A DNA stretch of 64,000 nt from the NCBI GenBank assembly GCA_963730325.1, contig CAVSRC010000007.1:62001-126000 (forward strand), in the 5' to 3' direction. Below are positions 34,086 to 42,296 of the stretch, piece by piece (position 1 is the first letter of the stretch; every line of letters starts with the position of its first letter). A model generated the notes under the pieces. It was given only the letters and a program-made list of their open reading frames with translations, searched no databases and was not told where the DNA came from. A program made the position numbers and the translations under genes. The DNA is from CAVSRC01 sp963730325 (GTDB lineage Bacteria > Pseudomonadota > Alphaproteobacteria > Rhizobiales > Kaistiaceae).

Positions 34086-34493
34086 ATGACCAAGACCGCT
34101 GCAATCCTCCTCGCCCGGCTGATCTTCGCCGGCGTCTTCCTGATGGCCGCTAGCTTCAAGTTCACGGGATTCAGTGAGACCGCCCAGTACATCGCGTCGG
34201 TCGGAATCCCCTTCCCGCTGTTCTTCGCCTGGGTCGCTGCCTTTTTCGAGGTCGCCCTGGCGATCGCCTTCTTGTCCGGTGCCTTCTTCACGGAGGCGAC
34301 GGTGCTGGCGGCAATCTACGTCGTCTTCCTCGGCGTCACCTTCCACGGACCGGCGCACTGGCAGGGCAACCAGGTGGAGTTCGGTTTCTTCGTCGACCAC
34401 TTCACTTTCCTGGCCGGGCTCATCTTCGCTGCCGTCAACGGCCCCGGAGAGAAGCTGGCGCTTCACCTTGGTCTCGTGCCGCGGCCCGCGTGA
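34086..34493 (+). CDS. DoxX family membrane protein
   Basis: Four-helix inner-membrane protein, 135 residues, of the DoxX/MauE-like family. It starts MTKTAAILLARLIFAGVFLM, with KFTGFSETAQYIASVGIPFP and FFEVALAIAFLSG being the conserved DoxX segments. Physiological role in most bacteria is unknown; links to thiol/oxidative stress exist for some homologues. The ATG at 34086 has a good AAAGGACCACTCC site. The next gene follows 43 bases later on the same strand. Confidence 0.88.
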   Translation: MTKTAAILLARLIFAGVFLMAASFKFTGFSETAQYIASVGIPFPLFFAWVAAFFEVALAIAFLSGAFFTEATVLAAIYVVFLGVTFHGPAHWQGNQVEFGFFVDHFTFLAGLIFAAVNGPGEKLALHLGLVPRPA

Positions 34494-34536
34494 AGTGCCC
34501 GCGATGGCCGGATCGCCGAACCAAGGGAGAGGGACA

Positions 34537-35121
34537 ATGAGAAAGATCGTCGCGACTACCCAGGTCACGCTGGACGGCGTCATGCAGGCGCCCGGTGGCT
34601 CCGAGGAGGATCAAAGACGGGGGTTTGCCCATGGCGGCTGGGCCATGCCCTTCGTCGATGGCTCGCTGAACATCGTCGAGACGGTCGCAGCGTACGACCT
34701 GCTGCTCGGCCGTGTGACCTACGACATCTTCGCCGGCTACTGGCCGCACCAGGACAACCCGATAGGGAAGGCGTTCGGCCGGGCGACGAAATATGTCGTC
34801 ACGAACAGGTCCGACGCCCTCGACTGGAAGGTCTCGGTGCGCATTGGCGGCGACGCCGTCGAGGCGATCCGCCGGCTGAAGGCGTCGGATGGGCCAGAGC
34901 TGCATGTCTGGGGAAGCGGCAATCTGCTTCAGACGCTGATAGGCGCCGATCTCGTCGACGAATACCGCATCGCGGTCTTTCCGGTGGTGCTCGGCGAAGG
35001 CGCGCGGCTGTTCGAGAATGGCGTTCCGCCGCGTGGCCTCGCTCTGGTCGAGACGCAGAGCACGTCGAAAGGCGTCCTCTTCAACACGTACCGGCCGGCC
35101 GGTCCGGTCAAGACCGCGTAG
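34537..35121 (+). CDS. dihydrofolate reductase/RibD C-terminal-fold protein
   Basis: Predicted NADPH-binding reductase of 194 residues of the RibD_C/YyaP family. It starts MRKIVATTQVTLDGVMQAPG, the standard opening; DLLLGRVTYDIFAGYWPHQD and LHVWGSGNLLQTLIGADLVD follow, then RIAVFPVVLGEGARLFENGV. AAGGGAGAGGGACA in front of the ATG at 34537 is an excellent ribosome-binding site. Substrate not known. Co-transcription with the DoxX gene is likely. Confidence 0.9.
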   Translation: MRKIVATTQVTLDGVMQAPGGSEEDQRRGFAHGGWAMPFVDGSLNIVETVAAYDLLLGRVTYDIFAGYWPHQDNPIGKAFGRATKYVVTNRSDALDWKVSVRIGGDAVEAIRRLKASDGPELHVWGSGNLLQTLIGADLVDEYRIAVFPVVLGEGARLFENGVPPRGLALVETQSTSKGVLFNTYRPAGPVKTA

Positions 35122-35174
35122 GCCGGGCTGCAGGGGGTTGCCGATGCGCATGCCATGGCCGCTCGGCGACGGCA

Positions 35175-35279
35175 GTGACCGCCGGACAAACTGCCCCCCG
35201 CGGCACGCTGCTGATCGTCGTGTCCATCGACAAGCGCGACCTCACCTTTGCCGGCCCTCACGCGGCGCCGAACCGCTGA
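35175..35279 (+). pseudogene. possible fragment of an L,D-transpeptidase-like protein
   Basis: A 34-codon GTG frame reads PRGTLLIVVSIDKRDLTFAG and then HAAPNR before a stop. The segment GTLLIVVSIDKQ-like followed by a short hydrophobic strand resembles the start of the YkuD/L,D-transpeptidase domain (an LLIVVSxxxQRVTLF-type strand), but it stops at once. It could be a remnant or chance. The remaining 35122-35393 stretch holds no gene. Confidence 0.2.
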
Positions 35280-35393
35280 AACATGAATGATTTGTAACTG
35301 CGGCTGACAGCCGGCTGAAAGCTGGTTGCTGCGAGGATGCGATCAACGGCTGGGGCAAGCCCGTTTCGTCCCCTATCGCATGAGTTCGCAAGC

Positions 35394-36262
35394 ATGAAGA
35401 CGTTCGCCCTCTCGGCCCTCGTGATCGCCGCCTCCGGCGCCTATGTCTGGAGCCAGGCCGGCACCGCCACCGATCCGCTTCTGGCCGGCCTCGAGACCGG
35501 TTCCATTTCGCCACAGACGCTGGCCTCGGCCAGCGGCGACACGACGATGGTGCCGCACGACGCACGCTTCGTGACGTCGCAGAGCGCCACGCCGGCCGCG
35601 CCGAGCTTCGCCGCCGAGGCGCAGACAGCATCATCGTCCGATAGCGGGGCGCTGCCGCCGCTGCCGGCCCCGGCGGATTCTTCCGGCTTTGCCCCGACCT
35701 CGACGGATTCCTCCGGCTTCGCCCCGCCCGCTCCCGCGACGCCCGCGCCAGCGGCCCCGGTCGCGGTTGCCGCGGCTGAGCCGCCGGCGGCTCCGGCCGA
35801 TCCGGCGCCGGCCTCGGCCCGGCCGATACCGCCGCCATCACCGTTCCCTTGCCGCGCCTGCGTCCGCCCTACCATGCGGTCGCGGCAGGCGCGCCGACGC
35901 AAGCCCCCGCGTCGGCGCCTTCTTCCACGCCGGCCGCTGCGGCCTCGCCGCTGATGCGCATCGCCTCGGCGACGTCCGGCCTCAATGACGGCACCTATCG
36001 CGGCCCGGTGGTCGACGCCTATTACGGCCTCATGCAGATCGAGGCGGTGGTTCGCAACGGTCGGCTGGCCACCATCCACGTGCTGCAATACCCGAACGAC
36101 CGGCGCACCTCGATCTACATCAACCGCCAGGCGCTGCCGATGCTGCGCGACGAGGTGATCAGCGCGCAGAGCGCACGCGTCGACATCGTCTCGGGCGCGA
36201 CCCTGTCGAGCCACGCTTTCATTCAGTCGCTGGGCGCGGCGCTCAGCAAGGCGCGCGCATGA
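35394..36262 (+). pseudogene. exported FMN-binding protein with frameshift in low-complexity linker
   Basis: Two frames together form one plausible protein of about 290 residues: a signal/anchor MKTFALSALVIAASGAYVWS and a Pro/Ala/Ser-rich linker in the first, then in the other frame ADTAAITVPLPRLRPPYHAV followed by an FMN-binding domain (LNDGTYRGPVVDAYYGLMQI, VDIVSGATLSSHAFIQSLGA). The Thr of SGAT is the expected flavinylation site. The junction lies near 35835-35846, where the frame change needs one added base. The domain frame runs on to the TGA overlapping apbE (ATGA). The GC-rich linker is a likely place for a sequencing deletion. Periplasmic electron carrier by family knowledge. Confidence 0.7.
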
Positions 36263-37020
36263 GCCGCCCGCCCATGCGCGAGACGCGGCTTCTGATGGGC
36301 ATGCCGATCACCGTCGATGTCGCCGGCAGCGACGACGATGGCGCGGCGGTCGCGGCGGCATTCGCCTATTTCGACGCGGTCGACCGGCGCTTCAGCACCT
36401 ACAAGGACGACAGCGAAATCTCGGCGATCAACCAGGGCCGCCTCGGCGAGAAGGACTACAGCGCCGAGATGCGCGAGGTGCTGGCGCTGGCCGAGAAGAC
36501 CCGGCGCGAGACCGGTGGCTATTTCGACATCCGCACCGCGGCCGGCGCGCTCGATCCGTCGGGCATCGTCAAGGGCTGGGCGATCCGCAATGCGGCGGCG
36601 CTGGTCGCCGCCTCCGGCGCCCGCGATTTCTACGTCGATGCCGGTGGCGACATCCAGGCGGCGGGCCGCAACGGCCAGGGCAAGGAATGGCGGGTCGGCA
36701 TCCGCAACCCCTTCGATCAGGCCGAGATCATCAAGATCGTCGAGCCGCGCGGCAAGGGCGTCGCCACCTCCGGCACCTATGCGCGCGGCCAGCACATCTA
36801 CGACCCGCACGCCCGCGGCGCGGCGATCGACGAGATCGTGGCACTCACCGTGATCGGGCCCGATGTGCTCGAGGCCGATCGCTTCGCCACCGCCGCCTTT
36901 GCCATGGGCAGGAGCGGCATCGGCTTCATCGAGCAGACGCCGGGCCTGGAAGGCTATCTCGTCGACCGCAACGGCCGCGCGACGTTCACCAGCGGCTTCG
37001 AAGGCTACACAGCATCATGA
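36259..37020 (+). CDS. apbE: FAD:protein FMN transferase
   Basis: Attaches FMN from FAD covalently to Thr/Ser of FMN-binding domains in the periplasm. The 253-residue product has MGMPITVDVAG, RRFSTYKDDSEISAINQG, GIVKGWAIRNAAAL and FYVDAGGDIQAAGRNGQGKE, the ApbE signatures, with the C-terminal DVLEADRFATAAFAMG (metal/FAD site). No long signal peptide is evident, so export or a membrane partner must be assumed, or it acts before translocation. It overlaps the FMN-binding gene by four bases and the membrane reductase gene by four bases, so the three act together. Confidence 0.93.
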   Translation: MSRPPMRETRLLMGMPITVDVAGSDDDGAAVAAAFAYFDAVDRRFSTYKDDSEISAINQGRLGEKDYSAEMREVLALAEKTRRETGGYFDIRTAAGALDPSGIVKGWAIRNAAALVAASGARDFYVDAGGDIQAAGRNGQGKEWRVGIRNPFDQAEIIKIVEPRGKGVATSGTYARGQHIYDPHARGAAIDEIVALTVIGPDVLEADRFATAAFAMGRSGIGFIEQTPGLEGYLVDRNGRATFTSGFEGYTAS

Positions 37021-38528
37021 TCAGGATCATCGACCGTTTCCTCGACCACACCACCATGTACCGGCTGGTGCTCTGGCACCTGATCGTGCTGCTGGCGGCG
37101 GCGCTGGGGCTGAGTTTCTTCGGCCTGGTGCCGTTCGCGCCGGTTTCGATCGTCTTCTCCATCGCCGTCGTGCTGGCGGTGTCCTGGATCACCAATATCG
37201 TCTTCGCGCGGGTCTTCGGCGTGCCCGCCAACAGCGAGTCGATCTACATCACGGCGTTCATCGTCGTGCTTATCATGAGCCCGGTCGGCCTCACCGACTG
37301 GCGCGGCATCGGCGCGCTCGTCTTCGCCTCGGTGTGGGCGATGGCGTCGAAATACATCTTCGCCGTCGGCCGCAAGCACGTCTTCAATCCGGCTGCCTTC
37401 GGCGTCCTTCTGCCGGCGCTGCTGCTCGGCCATCCGGCGACCTGGTGGGTCGGCGGCAACCTGCCGCTGTTGCCGGTGGTGTTCGCCGGCGGCCTGCTCA
37501 TCGTGCGCAAGCTGCAACGGCTCGACCTGATCGTGACCTTCCTGGGCGTGGTGCTGGCGACCATCCTCGCCACCACGGCGCCGTCGCACTACGCCATGGC
37601 GATTTCCGAGACGCTCAAATCCTCGCCGATCTTCTTCTTCGCCTTCGTCATGCTGACCGAGCCGCTGACCCAGCCGACCACCCGGCTGCCGCGACTGGCC
37701 TTCGCCGCGCTGGTCGGTTTCCTGTTCGCGCCCAACGTCCATATCGGCTCGTTCTATTTCACGCCCGAGATGGCGCTCGTCGTCGGCAACCTCTTCGCCT
37801 GGGCGCTCGGCCCCCGCGGCCGTGTCGTGCTCACCCTGGAGCGCATCGAGCGGGCGGCGGCCGACACCTACGATTTCGTCTTCTCGACGCCGCACCGGCT
37901 GGCCTTCCAGGCGGGCCAGTATCTGGAATGGACGCTGGGGCTCGACCACGGCGACAATCGCGGCAACCGCCGCTATTTCACCGTCGCCTCGGCGCCGACC
38001 GAGGATACGGTGCGCCTCGGCGTCAAGTTCTACCGCGAGCCCAGCGCCTTCAAGCGGGCGCTCGGCGACATGGCGCCGGGCGATACCATCCATGCCGCCC
38101 AGGTCGCCGGCAATTTCACGCTGCCGGCCAATCCTGAAAAGAAGCTCGCCTTCCTCGCCGGCGGCATCGGCATCACGCCGTTCCGCAGCATGCTGCAATA
38201 TCTGATCGACAAGGGCGAGGCGCGGCCGATCGTCGTGCTCTATGGCGCGGAAACCCAGGAGGACATCGCCTATCGCGACGTTCTCGACACGGCCGAGCGG
38301 CGGCTCGGCATCCCCACTGTCTATGCGGTGGCGCGCGGCACCCGGCGCGGCCAGTATGCGGGCTATATCGACGCCCGCCTGGTCAAGTCGGCGATCCCCG
38401 ACTGGAGTGAGCGCACCTTCTACGTCTCCGGCCCGCAGGCGATGGTCAAGGCCATGCGCCACACGCTCACCGGCATGGGCGTGCATCGCTCGCGCATCAA
38501 GGTGGATTTCTTCCCCGGCTTCGCCTGA
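37017..38528 (+). CDS. RnfD/NqrB-like membrane domain fused to flavin reductase
   Basis: 503-residue fusion. Residues about 15-270 hold eight or more hydrophobic segments resembling RnfD/NqrB (SESIYITAFIVVLIMSPVGL, AFVMLTEPLTQPTTRLPRLA); the latter loop contains the usual flavin-attachment region. Residues about 275-503 are a ferredoxin-NADP+ reductase module: FAD motif RRYFTVASAPTED, NAD-binding GGIGITPFRSMLQYLID and the C-terminal YVSGPQAMVKAMRHTLTGMG. No plant-type 2Fe-2S domain is present. It would oxidise NAD(P)H in the cytoplasm and pass electrons across the membrane to the FMN-binding partner. Start overlaps apbE (ATGA). Confidence 0.9.
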   Translation: MIRIIDRFLDHTTMYRLVLWHLIVLLAAALGLSFFGLVPFAPVSIVFSIAVVLAVSWITNIVFARVFGVPANSESIYITAFIVVLIMSPVGLTDWRGIGALVFASVWAMASKYIFAVGRKHVFNPAAFGVLLPALLLGHPATWWVGGNLPLLPVVFAGGLLIVRKLQRLDLIVTFLGVVLATILATTAPSHYAMAISETLKSSPIFFFAFVMLTEPLTQPTTRLPRLAFAALVGFLFAPNVHIGSFYFTPEMALVVGNLFAWALGPRGRVVLTLERIERAAADTYDFVFSTPHRLAFQAGQYLEWTLGLDHGDNRGNRRYFTVASAPTEDTVRLGVKFYREPSAFKRALGDMAPGDTIHAAQVAGNFTLPANPEKKLAFLAGGIGITPFRSMLQYLIDKGEARPIVVLYGAETQEDIAYRDVLDTAERRLGIPTVYAVARGTRRGQYAGYIDARLVKSAIPDWSERTFYVSGPQAMVKAMRHTLTGMGVHRSRIKVDFFPGFA

Positions 38529-38530
38529 TG

Positions 38531-38609
38531 GCGAGCGAATAGGGAGTAGCGAATAGCGAATAGGCAAAAACCCATTCTACTCGCTACTCCCTACTCGCTA
38601 TTCGCTCGC
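38531..38609 (+). repeat. long imperfect palindrome of GAATAG/GAGTAG units
   Basis: The left arm opens GCGAGCGAATAGGGAGTAGC and continues with further GAATAG units; the right arm closes with CTACTCGCTATTCGCTCGC, and the two pair with small gaps around a CAAAAACCC loop. It begins two bases after the stop of the membrane reductase gene and ends 65 bases before the cyclase. A bidirectional terminator or a dispersed intergenic repeat are the best guesses. Confidence 0.75.
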
Positions 38610-38674
38610 TTCCCGGCTTGAAGCGCGGGGCGCTACCCCCGCGATACTGCCGCTCCAGTTGGGTGGGGAAGGCA

Positions 38675-40906
38675 ATGTTTTCCTTTGTGCGCGCGAAGCA
38701 TCTCTATGCGGTGCTGGTGCTGGCGATTCTCGGCGGCGCCACGCTGGTCCGCATCGCCGATCCCTTCTTCGTTCAGGCGCTGCGCCTGATCGCCTTCGAT
38801 TCCTACCAGAAGCTCGGACCGGCCAGCTACGACCCCGACCTGCCGGTCAGAATCGTCGATGTCGACGAGGAGTCGCTGGCCAAGATCGGCCAGTGGCCGT
38901 GGCCGCGCACGGTCATGGCCAAGCTGCTCGATACGCTGGGCGGCGACGGTGCCGCGGTGGTCGCCTTCGATATCCTGTTCTCCGAGCCGGACCGCACCTC
39001 GCTCGAGCAGGCGCTCAAGCAGATGACGCCGGAGGAGGCCGCGGCGCTGGAGCCGCTGATCGCCGGCAAGTCCAGCCATGACGCGCAATTCGCTGTGGCG
39101 ATCGGCCAGAATCCGACCGTGCTGGCCACGGCGCTCTCCTCCCACGCCTCGCCGCCGCCGCCGCTCAAGGCCGGCTTCGCCACGGTCGGCGACGACCCGA
39201 AGAATTTCGTACCGACCTTTGCCGGGGCCAATGACAACCTGCCCATCCTCGACGATGCCTCGGCCGGCATCGGCTCGATCAACTGGCTTCCCGACCGCGA
39301 CCAGGTGGTGCGCCGGATTCCGCTGATCTATCGCGTCGGCGACCAGTACGTTCCGACGCTGACCACCGAGGCGTTGCGTGTCGCCTTTCAGGCTGGCAGC
39401 TATGTGCTCAAGGGCTCGAACGCCAGCGGCGAGACCGCCTTCGGCCAGCAGACCGGCCTCAACCACATCCGCGTCGGGGAAATCGAGATCCCCACCGATG
39501 CCGACGGCGGCATCTGGATCCATTTCCGCCCGCACGATCAGCGCGCCTACGTCCCGGCCTGGAAGGTGCTCGCCGGCGAGGCCGATCCGGATTCCTTCGC
39601 CGGGCGCATCGTGCTGGTCGGCACCAGTGCGCCCGGCCTCATCGACCTCAGGGCGACGCCGCTCGATGCCGCCATTCCCGGCGTCGAGATCCATGCCCAG
39701 GCCATCGAGCAGATCCTGCTCGGCGCGCAGGGTGCGCCCTCGCTCAGCCGGCCGGACTATTTCTTCGCGCTCGAGATCGTGCTGACGCTGGTGCTGGGGC
39801 TGGCGTTCAGTTTCGTCATCCCCAGGGTCAAGCCGCTGACCTCCGGCGTGCTTGGCGTGGCGGCGATGGGCTCGCTGCTCATCGGCGGCTGGCTTGCCTT
39901 CGACAAGCTCGGCCTGCTGCTCGACCCGACTTATCCGGCGGCGACCGTGTTCCTTCTGGTTGCCGGCGCCTCCACCTATGTCTTCCGCCAGACCGAGAGG
40001 CAGCGCGGCGAGGTGCGCCGCGCCTTCAGCTATTACGTGTCGCCGATGGTGGTGAGCGAGATCATCGCCCATCCCGACAAGCTTGAGCTCGGCGGCGCCG
40101 TGCGCGAGCTGACGCTGCTCTTCTGCGACGTGCGCAACTTCACCTCGATCTCCGAGACGATGACGGCGCACGAGCTGACCACCTTCATCAACAACCTGCT
40201 GACGCCGCTGTCGGAAATCATCCTCACCAATCGCGGCACCATCGACAAATACATGGGTGACGCCATCATGGCGTTCTGGAACGCGCCGCTCGACGACGCC
40301 GACCATGCCCGGCACGCCTGCCAGTCGGCGATCGCCATGGTGGGGCGCATGAAGGCGCTCAACGAGGAATGGCGCGCGGCCGCGGTTGCCGCCGGCAAGC
40401 CCTACAAGGACGTCGCCATCGGCATCGGCATCAATTCCGGCGATTGCTGCGTCGGCAACCTCGGTTCGGTGCAGCGCTTCGACTATTCGGCCATCGGCGA
40501 CGACGTCAACGTCGCCTCGCGACTGGAGGGCCAGTCGAAGACCTATGGCGTGCCGATCGTCATCGGCGAGTCGTCGCGCGATCAATTGCCCGACGCCAAG
40601 GCGATCGAGCTCGACCTGATGCGGGTGAAGGGCAAGGTCCACCCGGCGCGCATCTACACGCTCTACGAGGCGCTCGACGGGCCGGAGGACGGCTTTGAGC
40701 GGCTGATGCCGCGTCATGCCGCCATGCTGGAGGCCTATCGCGGCCGCGACTGGGACGGCGCCGAGGCGGCGATTGCGCGCTGCGAGTCGGTGGGCGTGGC
40801 CAGGCTGGCGGCGCTCTATGCGGTCTATCGCGGCCGCATCGCGGAATGGCGGGAAACGCCGCCGCCGCCCGATTGGGACGGAACCTTCACGGCGACCTCG
40901 AAATAG
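38675..40906 (+). CDS. CHASE2-domain class III adenylate cyclase
   Basis: Membrane receptor cyclase of 743 residues making cAMP. An N-terminal helix (LYAVLVLAILGGATLVRIAD) leads into a periplasmic CHASE2 sensor (to about residue 365), followed by three membrane segments, e.g. LEIVLTLVLGLAFSFVIPRV. The C-terminal CYCc domain has metal Asp in TLLFCDVRNFTSISE and TIDKYMGDAIMAFWNAP, and the transition-state region YSAIGDDVNVASRLEGQSKT. The substrate Lys (in KYMGD) and Asp residues are present, so it should be active on ATP. The ATG at 38675 has GGGTGGGGAAGGCA. The following CRP-type site suggests a local cAMP circuit. Confidence 0.93.
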   Translation: MFSFVRAKHLYAVLVLAILGGATLVRIADPFFVQALRLIAFDSYQKLGPASYDPDLPVRIVDVDEESLAKIGQWPWPRTVMAKLLDTLGGDGAAVVAFDILFSEPDRTSLEQALKQMTPEEAAALEPLIAGKSSHDAQFAVAIGQNPTVLATALSSHASPPPPLKAGFATVGDDPKNFVPTFAGANDNLPILDDASAGIGSINWLPDRDQVVRRIPLIYRVGDQYVPTLTTEALRVAFQAGSYVLKGSNASGETAFGQQTGLNHIRVGEIEIPTDADGGIWIHFRPHDQRAYVPAWKVLAGEADPDSFAGRIVLVGTSAPGLIDLRATPLDAAIPGVEIHAQAIEQILLGAQGAPSLSRPDYFFALEIVLTLVLGLAFSFVIPRVKPLTSGVLGVAAMGSLLIGGWLAFDKLGLLLDPTYPAATVFLLVAGASTYVFRQTERQRGEVRRAFSYYVSPMVVSEIIAHPDKLELGGAVRELTLLFCDVRNFTSISETMTAHELTTFINNLLTPLSEIILTNRGTIDKYMGDAIMAFWNAPLDDADHARHACQSAIAMVGRMKALNEEWRAAAVAAGKPYKDVAIGIGINSGDCCVGNLGSVQRFDYSAIGDDVNVASRLEGQSKTYGVPIVIGESSRDQLPDAKAIELDLMRVKGKVHPARIYTLYEALDGPEDGFERLMPRHAAMLEAYRGRDWDGAEAAIARCESVGVARLAALYAVYRGRIAEWRETPPPPDWDGTFTATSK

Positions 40907-40914
40907 GCGCCTTG

Positions 40915-40930
40915 TGTGACGCGGGTCACA
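40915..40930. promoter_or_regulatory. perfect CRP-type palindrome before the DUF3307 gene
   Basis: TGTGA-CGCGGG-TCACA, an exact match to the CRP consensus TGTGA-N6-TCACA, nine bases after the adenylate cyclase stop. A -10-like TATTAG lies at 40953-40958; if it is used, the palindrome is centred near -42, the class II activator position. The core TGACGC(A/G)GGTCA is shared with the FixK-type box at 58693. Confidence 0.75.
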
Positions 40931-40992
40931 GCCTTGCTGCCGGACGCTGCCCTATTAGTGGGCAGGCGGCCTGAAAGGGGCAAGGGATCTTC

Positions 40993-41385
40993 ATGGACCC
41001 GAATTTAGGGGCTGGTACGATCGTCGCAGTTTTTCTGTGGCTGGAAATCAAGCATTTCATCTTCGATTACGGGGTGCAGACGCCCTATCAGTTCCGCAAC
41101 AAGGGCACCTACGGGCATCCTGGCGGCATCCTCCATTCCGGCCTGCAGGCGCTGGGCACGATCCCGGCCTTCTTCATCCTGCCGCCCGGCTGGCTCATGG
41201 GTGTGATCATCGTCATTGGCGAGTTCATCGTTCACTATCATGTGGACTGGTCGAAGGAGCAGTTGCTCCGGCGGATGAAACTGACCACGACTGATGCCTG
41301 GTACTGGCGGATCTACGGAATCGACCAGCTTGCCCATCAGCTTACCTATGTCGTGATCGCAGCTTTGCTCGCTGGTATGATTTGA
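40993..41385 (+). CDS. DUF3307 family membrane protein
   Basis: Small integral membrane protein, 130 residues, with about three to four hydrophobic segments. KHFIFDYGVQTPYQFRNKGT and HPGGILHSGLQALGTIPAFF contain the His/Asp/Gln residues typical of DUF3307, and HYHVDWSKEQLLRRM and YGIDQLAHQLTYVVIAALLA complete the pattern. No biochemical role is established; the conserved polar residues inside membrane segments suggest a metal or lipid function, which is speculative. Likely controlled by the upstream CRP-type site. Confidence 0.8.
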   Translation: MDPNLGAGTIVAVFLWLEIKHFIFDYGVQTPYQFRNKGTYGHPGGILHSGLQALGTIPAFFILPPGWLMGVIIVIGEFIVHYHVDWSKEQLLRRMKLTTTDAWYWRIYGIDQLAHQLTYVVIAALLAGMI

Positions 41386-41506
41386 CGGCTTTTTCGTAGC
41401 GATTCGTTCACCAGACCGGGCGGTTGCAAGTGCCGTCCGGGCGTGTTTCGCTTACCCAGCGGGGCAGGCGAGGGGCGCACAGGCTTGCGTCAAGGAGATG
41501 CGGTTC

Positions 41507-42277
41507 ATGTCAAAGCGGTCACTGATTGTGGCAGCGGTGGGTCTGGTTGCCGTGGCTGCGGCCGTCCCGGCGGTGGCCGCGGAGGCGAGCGGTCACGCGG
41601 TCGCAGTTTTGCTCAATACGTCAGCGAGCGGGCCGGGCGGCGATCGTGCGCTGGCGGCCAAGGGGCCGGTCTTTGCCGGCGACGTCATCAAGACGGACCG
41701 GCGCGGCACCGCGCAGATTCTCTTCGCCGACGACACCAAGATGGTCATCGGCCCCAATTCCCAGGTGACGATCGACAGGTTCGTCTTCCAGGGGAAGAAC
41801 AAGGCGAGCGCCTTCGCCATCGACGCGGTGCGCGGCTCGTTCCGCTTCATCACCGGCGTCAGCGCCAAGAACGTCTATTCGATCAATACGCCAACGGCGA
41901 CCATCGGCGTGCGCGGCACCGAGTTCGACGGCCATGTCGCCGAGGACGGCACGACGACCGTCGCCATGTGGGACGGCACGACGCGTGTCTGCGACAAGGG
42001 CTCGCCGCATCGCTGCATGCTGGTCTCCGGCGCATGCAGCGTCGTCCAGCTCAATCCCGAGAGGCGGTTCAAGCCGATCAACAACATCTACGAGCGCACC
42101 GACATCGTCGATCGGTCGATCCCCTTCGCCTTCCGCCAGTGGCGGCTGACGAAGCCGTTCCAGGTGTCCTCGGGGAGCTGCGAGATCCATAATCTGGATC
42201 CGGGGCCGCATACCAGCACCGGCAATGGCCCGGTCAAGCCGCCTTCGCAGCCGCCGCCGGTGTACGAAGACTACTAA
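41507..42277 (+). CDS. exported FecR-domain protein
   Basis: 256 residues with a Sec signal (MSKRSLIVAAVGLVAVAAAV, then PAVAAEA). The periplasmic part is a FecR-like beta domain: AAKGPVFAGDVIKTDRRGTA, ILFADDTKMVIGPNSQVTID and the signature YSINTPTATIGVRGTEFDGH. No neighbouring sigma factor or TonB receptor exists, so a stand-alone structural or sensing role is more likely than FecR-type signalling. AAGGAG lies nine bases before the ATG at 41507, which favours this start over the ATG at 41498 that abuts it. The C-terminus is Pro-rich. Three cysteines may form a disulphide. Confidence 0.85.
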   Translation: MSKRSLIVAAVGLVAVAAAVPAVAAEASGHAVAVLLNTSASGPGGDRALAAKGPVFAGDVIKTDRRGTAQILFADDTKMVIGPNSQVTIDRFVFQGKNKASAFAIDAVRGSFRFITGVSAKNVYSINTPTATIGVRGTEFDGHVAEDGTTTVAMWDGTTRVCDKGSPHRCMLVSGACSVVQLNPERRFKPINNIYERTDIVDRSIPFAFRQWRLTKPFQVSSGSCEIHNLDPGPHTSTGNGPVKPPSQPPPVYEDY

Positions 42278-42296
42278 GGATAGACGGGGCGCCGGC

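Noticed and set aside
38531..38609. CRISPR-like array
   Set aside because: Units are 6-7 bases with no unique spacers and form a palindrome; no cas genes are nearby.
38633..40717. Long minus-strand frame under the adenylate cyclase
   Set aside because: Mirror frame of a well-supported CHASE2 cyclase; repetitive Arg/Gly/Asp composition.
41507..42277. FecR-type cell-surface signalling system
   Set aside because: No ECF sigma factor or TonB receptor adjoins the gene; the sigma pair at 51.6 kb is 9 kb away with its own anti-sigma.
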